Notes: generated from the sequence alone by a model not told the origin. A stretch of DNA of 64,000 bases from Megaera polyxenophila (GCF_029982035.1 NZ_CP104166.1:558001-622000); one strand, 5' to 3'; numbered from the stretch's first letter, positions 1 to 8,516 are shown. Program-made: numbers and translations.

Positions 1-213
1 TTCAAGGCAAAACCATTAAAGAATAGTTCATTGCGTAAAAAATTATGTTTTGGACAAGATAAAGGTTTTATATCTTCCAAACCATTTTCAGAGGATATTT
101 TTGCTAAATCCTTAACTGATTCATTACTTTCTCCGTTTTTACAGTTAGAAAAAAATCCAGTAGAAATATTAGGAGAAAAATTTAGTCCCTCTCTATCTGA
201 ATCTAGTGACTAG
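1..213 (+). CDS. C-terminal end of an unrecognised protein (partial at window start)
   Basis: The frame is open from the first base of the window to a TAG at 211-213, so only about the last 70 codons of a gene that begins upstream are visible. The visible part is rich in Ser, Lys, Leu and Phe and ends in SLSESSD. I see no membrane segment and no family motif. Its stop overlaps the end of znuB by 11 nt in a tail-to-tail arrangement. I do not recognise the protein. An internal TTG start would make it a 60-residue ORF, but the open upstream frame argues for a longer gene. Confidence 0.45.
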   Translation, partial: FKAKPLKNSSLRKKLCFGQDKGFISSKPFSEDIFAKSLTDSLLSPFLQLEKNPVEILGEKFSPSLSESSD

Positions 214-1048
214 TTTTAAATAAAAATTTTTTAAAGTGCGTGATAAGTAAAAGTAGAAAATATATAAACCCTCCAGATAATATAATGGATGGAGCAAAAG
301 GGATATCTAAATAGAAAGACAAGATCCCTCCTATAAAATTCATCATTAAGGAAGAAAGGATAGCAAAGCCGATCATTGACACCGGTGACTTAGCAACCAT
401 TCTGGCAACCATTGCCGGAATGACTATTATACTAGTAACAAGCAACGCTCCAACAATCTTAATAGTTGATAGCACTGCAAAAGAGAGGACGGCTAGAAAA
501 GCTAGTTCAAGAAATTTAACTTTTACTCCTCTTGATTCCGCAATATCCTTACTTAAAATCATCAAAACAAGGTCTTTATACGAAGAGAGAAAAAATATCA
601 AAACTACTATAAGAATAAAGAATAATAATTTGATATCTTGGGCACTCGCTGAAATAATATCCCCTACTAAATATTTAGTAATATTAATCTGACCAGGGTA
701 AGAATAAGCTAGCACCAAGCTTAAGGATATCATTATGCTTGTGGTTAAACCGATTGCTGCGCTATTACCGGAATTACTGCGCAATTTAAAAATGATAAAG
801 GCAAACAGACCGCTACTAAGCAGTCCAGCATAGAAAATAGGTAATCCTGACATTACGCTTACGATGCCTGCAAACATACTTGCATGAGCCAGACCATCGC
901 CAAAATATACATATCTTTTCCATAAAACAAGGCAGCCAAGAGGCGCAAAAATAAGACCGATTAAAACTGAAACAGTAATTATTACAAACATCGATAACCA
1001 AATATGTATTCCATTAATGATTGTGCCTATGATCATGTGAATGAACAT
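203..1048 (-). CDS. znuB: Zinc/manganese ABC transporter permease (ABC-3 family)
   Basis: Inner-membrane permease that forms the channel for Zn2+ (or Mn2+) import together with the ATPase encoded just upstream. The 281-residue chain is almost entirely hydrophobic with about eight transmembrane segments. The stretch GCLVLWKRYVYFGDGLAHAS near residues 38-57 is typical of the ABC-3 permease family, and the length matches the family. Its start lies inside the 3' end of znuC (35 nt overlap), which indicates translational coupling. An in-frame Met at codon 5 is an alternative start. The periplasmic binding protein ZnuA is not in the window. Metal specificity is inferred from the family. Confidence 0.88.
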   Translation of the reverse strand: MFIHMIIGTIINGIHIWLSMFVIITVSVLIGLIFAPLGCLVLWKRYVYFGDGLAHASMFAGIVSVMSGLPIFYAGLLSSGLFAFIIFKLRSNSGNSAAIGLTTSIMISLSLVLAYSYPGQINITKYLVGDIISASAQDIKLLFFILIVVLIFFLSSYKDLVLMILSKDIAESRGVKVKFLELAFLAVLSFAVLSTIKIVGALLVTSIIVIPAMVARMVAKSPVSMIGFAILSSLMMNFIGGILSFYLDIPFAPSIILSGGFIYFLLLLITHFKKFLFKTSH

Positions 1049-1718
1049 AGAACCCTATTTCGGATAGTGCATTTTTAAAGTCTAAATTCTGGCCGGCATC
1101 ATTTGGCTTACCTATGCAACAGACGTGACCATTAATACAAATTACTTGATCAGAATTTTTCATGACCGTAAACAAGTCATGCGAGATCAAAAAAACGGTT
1201 AAACCTGTTGTTTCTTTTATTTGCTTAAGCAGCTTGTAGAATTCTTGTTGACTTGTAACGTCAAGGTACTGGGTGGGTTCGTCTAGAATAACTAAATCTG
1301 GTTTATCCATAAGTGTTCCGGCAAGTACAAGTTTTTGTAATTGACCACCAGATAATTCAGAAATATCAATCTTCCTTACATTATCGAAATCAGCAAAATT
1401 TATCAGTTCGGAAACTTCTTTATCAATTCCACCTGGAACTAGAATATTCATTAAAGCTTCGGCATTCAAAGGCATATTGAAGTTAAAATCCAGCTTCTGG
1501 GGAGCATAACCGATTTTTAAATTATCCTTTATCCTTATTTGTCCCTGAGTTGGCTTTTCAAGGCCTAATATCATCTTGGCTATAGTAGTCTTTCCTGCTC
1601 CGTTTTGCCCAATTAATGTGGTTATTTCCCTTTGTTGTAGTTTAAAACTTACATTATCTACCAAAAGTTTTGAGTCAAAATATTTGCTAACTGAAGAAAA
1701 CTCTACAACTGGAGACAT
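1014..1718 (-). CDS. znuC: Zinc/manganese ABC transporter ATP-binding protein
   Basis: Cytoplasmic ATPase that drives the ZnuB permease. Visible motifs in order: Walker A GQNGAGKT (residues 37-44), the Q-loop region around YAPQ (71-74), ABC signature LSGGQ (122-126), Walker B DLVILDEPT (141-149) and the switch histidine in LISHD (180). All are intact in a 234-residue chain. The C-terminus is histidine-rich (HSHDHRHNH), which could bind zinc, but that is inference. It precedes and overlaps znuB. No Zur-like operator was recognised upstream. Confidence 0.92.
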   Translation of the reverse strand: MSPVVEFSSVSKYFDSKLLVDNVSFKLQQREITTLIGQNGAGKTTIAKMILGLEKPTQGQIRIKDNLKIGYAPQKLDFNFNMPLNAEALMNILVPGGIDKEVSELINFADFDNVRKIDISELSGGQLQKLVLAGTLMDKPDLVILDEPTQYLDVTSQQEFYKLLKQIKETTGLTVFLISHDLFTVMKNSDQVICINGHVCCIGKPNDAGQNLDFKNALSEIGFYVHSHDHRHNH

Positions 1719-1793
1719 AATTTTCCTAAAATTAAGATATACAAGAATTTGAGTTTACTAGTACGACAAATAAATATAGCTAAAAGAGCAAAG

Positions 1794-1837
1794 TAAAAAG
1801 ACTTGGACAGATACATGTTATATTTCAATCCAAGTCT
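1794..1837 (-). terminator. Probable intrinsic terminator downstream of the 17 kDa antigen gene
   Basis: A perfect 9-bp inverted repeat (AGACTTGGA at 1799-1807 and TCCAAGTCT at 1829-1837) with a 21-nt loop is followed on the minus strand by a run of five T. It sits 60 nt past the stop of the minus-strand gene at 1897-2379, between that gene and znuC. The loop is long for a classical terminator. Confidence 0.5.
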
Positions 1838-1896
1838 ATTTGTTAAATTTGGGTTTAAACTGATATATTATTGACTTTCTTAAAACCAATAAATCG

Positions 1897-2379
1897 CTAT
1901 TTAACGATTTCCCAGTTACCGTCCGGTTTACGACAAGCCTTACCATAAGCTTTCTTCCTTTCCCCGCCTATTACTATTTCTTGGGTATATTCACGGCAAT
2001 AACCTTGTTCTGTCTTTAATGTATTAGTAGGAGTAATATATCCATAATTTCCACTATCAGGATTACGCCATTCAACGCTACTACCAGACGGAGAATATTC
2101 AAGAGCCTGACGTGAACTTTTTTCAAGTAATGCACGATCGTATTCGTCCATGGATTTACCAATCTGCCCGCCTATGAGTGCACCAGCTAAAGCGCCAACT
2201 CCTGTAGCAATAAGTTTTCCCTCCCCTCCGCCAAATTGAGAACCAAGTAACCCTCCGGCAAGACCACCTATTAATGTGCCGCCACTTTGTTTATTCATCT
2301 GCCCGCTACAAGCGTTTAACATAAAAACGGAAGTAACAAGAATAAGAACGTTTGATATTATTTTTACATAACTTTTCAT
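1897..2379 (-). CDS. 17 kDa surface antigen (outer membrane lipoprotein, glycine zipper)
   Basis: Homologue of the rickettsial 17 kDa genus-common antigen, an outer membrane lipoprotein. The 160-residue chain has a lipoprotein signal peptide with lipobox LNAC (residues 21-24, acylated Cys24). A glycine-zipper segment with repeated GG/GxxxG spacing covers about residues 33-75. A soluble C-terminal part contains four-residue patterns such as EWRNP and ends in WEIVK. Length and domain order match the rickettsial protein. It is a single-gene unit with a hairpin terminator downstream. This gene is one of the strongest markers that the source is Rickettsiaceae. Confidence 0.93.
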   Translation of the reverse strand: MKSYVKIISNVLILVTSVFMLNACSGQMNKQSGGTLIGGLAGGLLGSQFGGGEGKLIATGVGALAGALIGGQIGKSMDEYDRALLEKSSRQALEYSPSGSSVEWRNPDSGNYGYITPTNTLKTEQGYCREYTQEIVIGGERKKAYGKACRKPDGNWEIVK

Positions 2380-2506
2380 ATATTAATAACTCACTTTTTT
2401 GGTTTTAAGATTAATTTTGACTTTAAATAATTAGGTATTAAGATAAGTTACAGATAACCAATATGATATATGCTACTAATTTTTATTGCAATTAAAAAAT
2501 ATAGAT

Positions 2507-3406
2507 ATGGCTATAGAGAGGAATAATAGGCTAGTTAAGATTGCATCTTACGCATCAGTAACAACAGCGGTAATTATTATGCTGGCTAAAAGCTATGCGT
2601 GGCTTGCTACCGAATCGCAGTCGATTTTAGCGTCGCTTATAGATTCGTTACTTGATATATCTTCTTCAGTAATAAATCTAATAGCTATTAGAGTTTCTTT
2701 ACTACCAGCAGATGATAATCATAGATTTGGCCATGAAAAGTTTCAGGATCTAGCCATTTTTTCACAATCAATGTTTTTTTTTGCTTCATGCTTGTTTACT
2801 CTTTTTTCCTCTTCAAAATCGTTATTTTCAGGTTCTGAACTCGTAAATTTAGAACTTGGGGCTAATGTCATGTATTTTTGCGTGTTTTTAACATTTATCC
2901 TTGTATGTTTTCAATCTTATGTCATCAGTAAAACAAAATCAAAAATTATAAGTGCTGATAAACTCCATTATTTCTCAGATTTTATCACTAATATTGCCGT
3001 TATTATTTCTATTTATTTAAGTGCGACCTTTTGGTATATCGATGCTTTAGCAGGAATCGGTATTTCTTTATACGTCATGTACGCGTCCTACAGACTATTT
3101 CGTGAAGCAATCCGTAACTTAGCAGATGAAGAATTTCCTCAAAAAGAAAAAGATAAAATCCTGAGCATCGTCTCTAATTACAATCAGGTAAAAGGTATCC
3201 ATGAATTGAAAACACGATATGCAGCAAGTAAACCTTTTATTCAATTTCATTTAGAACTTGACGGCAATATTACTTTGTATAGATCTCATGAAATGGCTGA
3301 TAAACTAATGAAAGATTTATTGCAGGAATTTCCAGAAGCAGAAGTTACTATACATCAGGATCCAGCAGGACTTGAACAAGACGTAAACTATCGTGAAAAA
3401 ATATAA
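2507..3406 (+). CDS. Cation diffusion facilitator family transporter (FieF-like)
   Basis: Inner-membrane proton-coupled efflux carrier for divalent metals (Zn, Fe, Cd in related proteins). It has about six transmembrane segments followed by a cytoplasmic domain. Family signs are the DSLLD metal motif in TM2, the FGHEKFQDLA loop after it and HYFSDF (HxxxD) in TM5. The C-terminal part ends with the usual beta-alpha-beta fold around VTIHQDP. I start at ATG 2507; a TTG at 2486 would add seven residues. It overlaps tadA by 14 nt. Metal specificity cannot be read from the sequence. Confidence 0.85.
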   Translation: MAIERNNRLVKIASYASVTTAVIIMLAKSYAWLATESQSILASLIDSLLDISSSVINLIAIRVSLLPADDNHRFGHEKFQDLAIFSQSMFFFASCLFTLFSSSKSLFSGSELVNLELGANVMYFCVFLTFILVCFQSYVISKTKSKIISADKLHYFSDFITNIAVIISIYLSATFWYIDALAGIGISLYVMYASYRLFREAIRNLADEEFPQKEKDKILSIVSNYNQVKGIHELKTRYAASKPFIQFHLELDGNITLYRSHEMADKLMKDLLQEFPEAEVTIHQDPAGLEQDVNYREKI

Positions 3407-3866
3407 TTTTGAGAATAGGTTCATGCAACTGGCATTTCAGGAAGCCCGACAAGCTTTCGAGGAGAATGAAGTACCGGTCGGCTGTGTTATAATACACAAT
3501 ACGGGCAATAGTATTGTTGCCAGTACTAGAAACCTTGTTCAACAAACTAAAAACCCCAATTCTCACGCTGAAATTTTAGCCATCAACCGTGCGTGCTTAG
3601 AATTAGATAATAAGAATTTATCTGAATGCGATATATACATTACTTTAGAACCATGTACTATGTGTGCTGCGGCCATTGCTAACGCAAGACTCAGAAGAAT
3701 ATATTACGCTGCCGCTGACACAAAACAAGGAGCAGTAGAAAATGGAGTGAGATTTTTTAACTCCTCGTCCTGTTTCCATCGGCCAGAAATATATACTGGT
3801 ATACTTGAAGAGGAATCAGTCAATCTAATGCAAAAATTTTTTAACAACATCAGAAACCGCAGCTAA
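3393..3866 (+). CDS. tadA: tRNA-specific adenosine deaminase (A34 to inosine)
   Basis: Converts adenosine-34 of tRNA-Arg(ACG) to inosine so it can read CGU, CGC and CGA. The zinc-deaminase signature is complete: HAE (residues 58-60, with catalytic Glu60) and PCTMC (87-91), which supplies the two Cys ligands. EVPVG near residue 26 is typical of TadA. The GTG start at 3393 preserves the family's N-terminal helix. The next start, ATG 3423, gives 147 residues and is possible. The gene overlaps the upstream efflux gene, so they are probably co-transcribed. Confidence 0.88.
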   Translation: MKKYNFENRFMQLAFQEARQAFEENEVPVGCVIIHNTGNSIVASTRNLVQQTKNPNSHAEILAINRACLELDNKNLSECDIYITLEPCTMCAAAIANARLRRIYYAAADTKQGAVENGVRFFNSSSCFHRPEIYTGILEEESVNLMQKFFNNIRNRS

Positions 3867-3947
3867 AGCATAATTTATTATGCAAACTCAATATAGCTTC
3901 CGGGAATATAAAATTGCAATATTTCTCCGTAAGTGCCAACAAATAAA

Positions 3948-4226
3948 TTAATTAAAATTGCTAGCGTAAGTTTTCTTGATTAATTTTGGTTTTTTCGGTT
4001 CTATTACTTCAAAATCGTAATTCTTCTTTTTAGCAAATTCTATTGCTTTTTCCAAAGTGGGAAATTTTATTTTAACTTCATTAGACATATCATTAGAAGA
4101 AGTGCGTCCCATTAGGGTTTCCTTGAATTTATTACCAGGTTTTTCTACAAATTCCAGCAACCAATTTCCAGAGCCGTGTCCAGATTGGGTAGATGATTTA
4201 GTAGGGATATAAATTCTAACTTGCAT
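3948..4226 (-). CDS. NDUFS4-like accessory subunit of respiratory complex I
   Basis: Small accessory subunit of NADH:quinone oxidoreductase, of the family that includes mitochondrial NDUFS4 (18 kDa subunit). The 92 residues begin MQVRIYIPTKSSTQSG and contain WLLEF, then FPTLEKAIEFAKKKNYDFEVIEP. The conserved pattern of a Trp-containing strand followed by a helix starting at A-I-E-F-A fits this family. It stands alone on the minus strand between tadA and xseB. The nuo genes are not in the window. The family is shared by alphaproteobacteria and mitochondria. Confidence 0.75.
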   Translation of the reverse strand: MQVRIYIPTKSSTQSGHGSGNWLLEFVEKPGNKFKETLMGRTSSNDMSNEVKIKFPTLEKAIEFAKKKNYDFEVIEPKKPKLIKKTYASNFN

Positions 4227-4278
4227 ATAAGAAATAAATAATGTTTAATTGGCACAAAATAAATATTAATTGAGATTT

Positions 4279-4512
4279 ATGACTAAATCTATCGAAAAAA
4301 TGAGTTTTGAAGAAGCTTTGGCTGAACTTGAAGAGATAGTAAATAAAATCGATACCGGTCAAGAAAGTTTAGCTGATGCAGTTTCTAGCTTTGAAAGAGG
4401 AGTTGCCCTCAAAAATCATTGTGAAAAAATGCTAAAAGAAGCAAAGTTAAAAATAGAAAAAATCACTATCACCGCTGAAAATAAAATCGAATTTACTGAA
4501 GTCGAAGTTTAG
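4279..4512 (+). CDS. xseB: Exodeoxyribonuclease VII small subunit
   Basis: Small subunit of ExoVII, which degrades single-stranded DNA together with XseA (not in the window). The 77-residue helical protein carries the family core MSFEEALAELEEIV followed by G-x-x-SL and a second helix with F-x-x-G-x-L/A and CEKMLKEAK. I choose ATG 4279; a TTG three codons upstream is also in frame. Eight nt separate it from the next gene, suggesting co-transcription. Confidence 0.9.
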   Translation: MTKSIEKMSFEEALAELEEIVNKIDTGQESLADAVSSFERGVALKNHCEKMLKEAKLKIEKITITAENKIEFTEVEV

Positions 4513-4520
4513 TTGGGTAA

Positions 4521-5246
4521 ATGAATAATTTAAGGCAACCAGTAATAGGGATTATTCTTGATCTAAACACCGATTCTAGTAAATATTCTTATGCGTCATT
4601 CCCGTGGTACGCTCTTAGGGCTTGTTATTCGCAAAATGTTGAGAAAGCAGGAGGAATACCAGTTATGCTTCCTTATAACCAGAATATTGACGCAACACTA
4701 GCATTGATTGATGGGTTGATTATACCTGGGTGTGATGAAGATATCCATCCTAGGTTTTATGGTTGCGAAATTTTATCGGATAAAGTTAAAACCAAAGATG
4801 TTAGGGCTGAATATGAATTAGAAATTACTCAAAAAGCTCTTAGTGAAAATATACCTGTATTTGGCATCTGCAATGGCTTACAATTAATTAATATCCTTTT
4901 TGGAGGAACTCTTATCCAACATATTCCGGATCATTTTAGCAGCGAGTTAAATCATGAACAACCTCCACCTAAAAATATTCCAACTCACCCTATTAGCATC
5001 AAAGAAGGAACAATTTTAAGATCTCTTAGCCCTAACTCCAGAGTTATGGTAAACTCCACTCACCATCAGGCAATTGAAAATCTAGGAAAAGGCCTGGTAG
5101 CTTCTGCGTATGCCCCTGACGGAATTATTGAAGCGGTTGAGTCAAAAGATTATAAGTTTCTAGTGGGGGTTCAGTGGCACTCTGAATATTTAAATTCCGA
5201 GTTAGATAAAAACTTGTTTAAAAGATTGATTGAAGCAAGTTCATAG
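4521..5246 (+). CDS. Class I glutamine amidotransferase-like hydrolase (PuuD / peptidase C26 type)
   Basis: Probable cytosolic gamma-glutamyl hydrolase. The 241-residue domain has a nucleophile elbow FGICNGLQ with Cys117 and a C-terminal QWHSE motif that supplies the catalytic His and Glu. The early G-L-I-I-P-G segment (residues 65-70) forms the usual substrate loop. Family members hydrolyse gamma-glutamyl-GABA or related gamma-glutamyl compounds. No polyamine-catabolism genes are nearby, so the substrate is open. It follows xseB by 8 nt and precedes hemB. Confidence 0.75.
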   Translation: MNNLRQPVIGIILDLNTDSSKYSYASFPWYALRACYSQNVEKAGGIPVMLPYNQNIDATLALIDGLIIPGCDEDIHPRFYGCEILSDKVKTKDVRAEYELEITQKALSENIPVFGICNGLQLINILFGGTLIQHIPDHFSSELNHEQPPPKNIPTHPISIKEGTILRSLSPNSRVMVNSTHHQAIENLGKGLVASAYAPDGIIEAVESKDYKFLVGVQWHSEYLNSELDKNLFKRLIEASS

Positions 5247-5322
5247 ATTGTATATAGTAAGTTTATTGCTAGTTTTAAGTTGTGGAAGCTATTACCATTT
5301 TCAATTAATTATTTGCAAAATT

Positions 5323-6300
5323 ATGTTTCCTATTGTTAGATTAAGAAGAAATAGAAGAACTAGTTGGCTGCGTGACCTGATGGCAGAGTCAACACTTCGC
5401 CCTGAAGATCTTATACTGCCGATGTTTGTCGTTGAAGGAGAGAATGAACGCCACGAGATTAAGACGATGCCTGGAGTTTATAGGCAATCAATAGATCAAG
5501 TTGTAATTACAGCCAAAGAGGCGCAGGAAAGAGGCATAAAAGCAATTGCTTTATTTCCTTCAGTTGACGATAAGTTAAAATCTGAGGATGCTGACGAGGC
5601 ATATAATCTTGATAATCTAGTATGCCGCACTATTAGAACTCTTAAAAATAAAGGTCTTGAAATAGGAATTTCCTGCGATGTAGCTCTTGATCCTTATACT
5701 ATCCACGGCCACGATGGTATCCTAATTGACGGTGATGTTGACAATGATCAGACTATTAAAGCTTTATCAAATCAGGCTCTAGTCTTAGCAAAAGCAGGAG
5801 CTGATATTATTGCACCGTCTGATATGATGGACGGTAGGATAATGGCTATCAGAGAAGAACTTGATTCTAATGATTTTACTCACGTTAATATTCTTGCTTA
5901 TGCAGCAAAATATGATTCGAGTTTTTATGGGCCTTTTAGACAAGCAGTTAGGAGTAACAAGAAAGAATACCTAAGTAAAGCCACATACCAAATGGATATT
6001 CGTAACATTAAGGAAGCCATGCGCGAGATTGAGCAGGACATTTCAGAAGGTGCTGATATGATTATGGTAAAACCAGGAATGCCATATTTAGATGTAATAC
6101 GTGAAGCTTCTGAAAGGTTCGATGTTCATATTTTTGCCTATCAGGTCAGCGGTGAGTATTCGATGCTGAAAATTGCTTCCGAAGCAGGAGTCCTCCAGTG
6201 GGAAAAAGCAATAGTAGAATCATTAATAGGTTTTAAGAGAGCAGGGGCCGCAGGTATTTTTACTTATGCAGCTTTAGAAGTTGCCGATATGCTAAAATAA
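5323..6300 (+). CDS. hemB: Delta-aminolevulinic acid dehydratase (porphobilinogen synthase)
   Basis: Condenses two 5-aminolevulinate molecules to porphobilinogen in haem synthesis. With ATG 5323 the protein has 325 residues, the usual length. The upstream TTG at 5230 would add a 31-residue tail overlapping the previous gene and is rejected. The two active-site lysines lie in YAAKYDSSFYGPF (Lys196) and MVKPGMPY (Lys250). The metal loop reads SCDVALDPYTIHGHDG (118-132), with Asp and Ala where zinc-dependent enzymes have Cys. It is therefore the metal-variant, zinc-independent type seen in other alphaproteobacteria. Confidence 0.93.
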   Translation: MFPIVRLRRNRRTSWLRDLMAESTLRPEDLILPMFVVEGENERHEIKTMPGVYRQSIDQVVITAKEAQERGIKAIALFPSVDDKLKSEDADEAYNLDNLVCRTIRTLKNKGLEIGISCDVALDPYTIHGHDGILIDGDVDNDQTIKALSNQALVLAKAGADIIAPSDMMDGRIMAIREELDSNDFTHVNILAYAAKYDSSFYGPFRQAVRSNKKEYLSKATYQMDIRNIKEAMREIEQDISEGADMIMVKPGMPYLDVIREASERFDVHIFAYQVSGEYSMLKIASEAGVLQWEKAIVESLIGFKRAGAAGIFTYAALEVADMLK

Positions 6301-6321
6301 AATATATTGGGTATATATTAT

Positions 6322-6966
6322 ATGGAAGAAAATAAAAAGATTAAACTAACCACTAAAATTATCATTTTACTTAGCATAATTATAGCTCTTGTATCTTCAT
6401 ATATCTTGATTTTTGTAGAACTGCCCAGTAAACCATTATCAGGTCATGGCGGAGCTATACCTGAAGATGTACCGATTGGCGGCGAATTTGTCCTAACTGA
6501 TCAGAACGGTAATAAATTTAGCAGCGAGCAAATAAAAGGTCATTTGAGCCTAATTTATTTTGGCTTTACATATTGCCCTGATATCTGTCCTACTACATTA
6601 AATAAATTATCCAATGTTATCACTACTTTAGAAAAGTATAATATTGATATCTTACCAATATTTATTACAATTGACCCTGACAGAGATACTCCCGCATTAC
6701 TAAAAGAATATTTAAGCCATTTCCATCCAAAATTTATAGGTCTTACAGGCTCAGCTGCAGATTTGAAATATGTAGCAGACCTGTATAAGGTATTCTATAC
6801 TAGATCCCAAACTTCTGAAAATCTCAATAATTACATGATAGACCACTCATCTTTCGTGTATCTCATGGATAAACAGGGTAAATATATGAAGCATTTTTAT
6901 ATGAATAGCTCAGAACAGGAAATAGTCGAATATATAAGGATAAATAAGAACTCATTGCGGGTTTGA
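6322..6966 (+). CDS. Sco1/SenC copper chaperone, C-terminus supplied by an IS
   Basis: Membrane-anchored thioredoxin-fold protein that delivers copper to the CuA site of cytochrome c oxidase. It has an N-terminal anchor (about residues 13-32), the CPDIC copper motif (Cys85, Cys89) and the conserved His175 in DHSSFVYL. ATG 6322 is chosen over TTG 6307. The last six residues (KNSLRV) and the stop lie in the left end of the 1160-bp IS that begins at 6948. The native end was therefore replaced, but all catalytic residues remain, so the protein may still work. Other oxidase-assembly genes are at 25589-30929. Confidence 0.87.
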   Translation: MEENKKIKLTTKIIILLSIIIALVSSYILIFVELPSKPLSGHGGAIPEDVPIGGEFVLTDQNGNKFSSEQIKGHLSLIYFGFTYCPDICPTTLNKLSNVITTLEKYNIDILPIFITIDPDRDTPALLKEYLSHFHPKFIGLTGSAADLKYVADLYKVFYTRSQTSENLNNYMIDHSSFVYLMDKQGKYMKHFYMNSSEQEIVEYIRINKNSLRV

Positions 6967-7041
6967 ATTTTTACGAAATAAAACCATTATAGCCTTGTAT
7001 TTAAAAGGTTTGTAGATATATTGAGTATTCATTAATTTTAT

Positions 7042-7635
7042 AGTCCCTTTGGTGGTGAAAACCTCCATCTTCCAGATGGAAAAGCTTTAGCTTGTCTAAT
7101 GCGCCATGATGCGGTAGCATCATAAGTCTATGACTTACTATAACAAAAGATCACATTCAGTTTTTTATCATCGTTATCATATAGTATGGATAACGAAATA
7201 TCGCTATAAGGTACTTACTTACGACATAAAAAAACGTGTTCGGGAACTAGTGTTACAGGTAGCTGAGGAAATGAGTATAAAGATAGAAAATGGCGTTGTA
7301 TCAAGCGACCATGTCCATATATTTGCAAATATTCCTCCGCATATTAAAATTAGTGAATTTGTTCAGAAAGCTAAGGGAAGATCATCTAAAAGAATACAGG
7401 AAGAATTTCCGATACTAAAAAAGAAATACTGGGGTAGACATTTATGGGGCAGAGGATACTTCAGTTCAACTAGCGGTAATGTTACAGATGATATGATTAA
7501 CGAATATATCAACAAACACACTGACGCTCATGAGACCGACTTTACTTCAAATATTAGGCTAGAATGAGCTTTAGCTTGATAAGCGACTTCTAGTCGCAAA
7601 GATCAAACTTTCATCTCTCAGATGAAAGTGGTTGA
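7042..7635 (+). mobile_element. IS200/IS605-type element nested in IS copy 1
   Basis: Comparison with copies 2 and 3 shows about 594 bp of extra DNA between ATTAATTTTAT and TTAAGTAACC. It has no terminal inverted repeats but carries subterminal hairpins: ATGATGC/GCATCAT near 7106-7123, GCGACT/AGTCGC at 7580-7594, and ACTTTCATCT/AGATGAAAGT at 7608-7630. These are the type of ends used by single-strand Y1 transposases. It carries only tnpA. The exact ends are ambiguous by one base because of a shared T. Confidence 0.85.
7130..7567 (+). CDS. tnpA: IS200-family Y1 transposase
   Basis: Single-strand-specific HUH transposase of 145 residues. The HUH motif is HVH at residues 61-63 (in SSDHVHIF) and the catalytic tyrosine is Tyr126 in NEYINKH. 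The conserved WGRHLWGRGYF block is present, as is the N-terminal YHIVWITKYRYKVL. The frame is intact, so the element may be active. No accompanying tnpB is present, as expected for IS200 rather than IS605. Confidence 0.93.
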   Translation: MTYYNKRSHSVFYHRYHIVWITKYRYKVLTYDIKKRVRELVLQVAEEMSIKIENGVVSSDHVHIFANIPPHIKISEFVQKAKGRSSKRIQEEFPILKKKYWGRHLWGRGYFSSTSGNVTDDMINEYINKHTDAHETDFTSNIRLE

Positions 7636-7653
7636 TTTAAGTAACCAAATAGA

Positions 7654-8516
7654 ATGAGCAGAATTAGACGATACAACAAGCTTCCTACTGTTTTGAGAGA
7701 AGATGAATTTAACGAATTTGTCTTACCGCATCTTAAAAAAGGCACACGTGGTCCAAGTAAAAAGATATCATTTTTCAAATTATTTAATTACATTCTTAAA
7801 CTCATGCATACTGGTTGCCAATGGGAACAGATACCAATAGACAAAAATAAAGACGGCATGCCAGAAATTCACTATACTAATATCTATAATGCTTTTAAGT
7901 TCTGGGTTAAGCACGGATGCTTTGATAAGATTTTCGAAGCTTCGGTGGCAAGGTTATTTAAAGCTGGAATGCTTGATACTGATATATTACATGGTGATGG
8001 TACTTGTACTTCTGCTAAAAAAGGGGTGACAACTTAGGGTATAATGGTCATAAACACACTAAAGGAGACAAGGTTGTACCGTTTTGTGATAGAAACTGCA
8101 ATGTTATTGCGCCTTTTGTTACTGCTCCGGGTAATAGGAATGAAGGAATCCTGCTTACTCCTGCAATATCAAACTTAAAAAAGATTGTAAAACTAATAGG
8201 TATAGATCTCAAGGAAAGTACCATGAGCTTAGATGGTGTATATAATTCACGTAAAAATCGTAAAGCAATTTTTAATCTTGGCATGACTCCTAATATGCCA
8301 GAGAATAAAAGGAGTCGCAAGAAATCTAAGCGAGGAAGAAAGCAAACTTTTTGCCGGAAAATCTTTAAAGAAAGGTTTAGAACGATAGAGAGAATATTTG
8401 CCTGGGAAGATAAATTCAAACGGTTGTTACTGAGATTTGAATTCCACAGCATAAACCATTATGCTCTGAAAACTATAGCCTACAGCATGGTTAACCTGCG
8501 GCATTTTTGTGGATAA
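7654..8516 (+). CDS. IS5-family transposase, two frames joined by a probable -1 frameshift (copy 1)
   Basis: DDE transposase read in two overlapping frames. The first runs from ATG 7654 to TAG 8035-8037 and contains the N-terminal helix-turn-helix-like part and the first Asp (HGDGT). The second opens after a TAA at 8016 and ends at 8516. It contains the remaining catalytic core, with the FKERFRTIERIFAWEDKF block typical of the Y-R-E signature. The overlap of the two frames holds AAAAAAGGGG (8017-8026). A -1 slip on the A run joins them into about 287 residues, normal for the family. All three copies share the same arrangement, which argues for programmed shifting rather than decay. Confidence 0.82.

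Noticed and set aside
5230..5322. 31-residue hydrophobic N-terminal extension of HemB from a TTG start
   Set aside because: It overlaps the end of the upstream gene, gives HemB an unlikely membrane segment, and ATG 5323 gives the usual length.
8048..8452. 134-codon open frame on the minus strand inside IS copy 1 (repeated in copies 2 and 3)
   Set aside because: It is antisense to the second transposase frame, has no ribosome-binding site or recognisable motif, and repeats only because the IS does.
7654..8516. IS5-family transposase as a simple pseudogene
   Set aside because: The identical short overlap window with an A6 run in three copies and normal total length favours programmed frameshifting.
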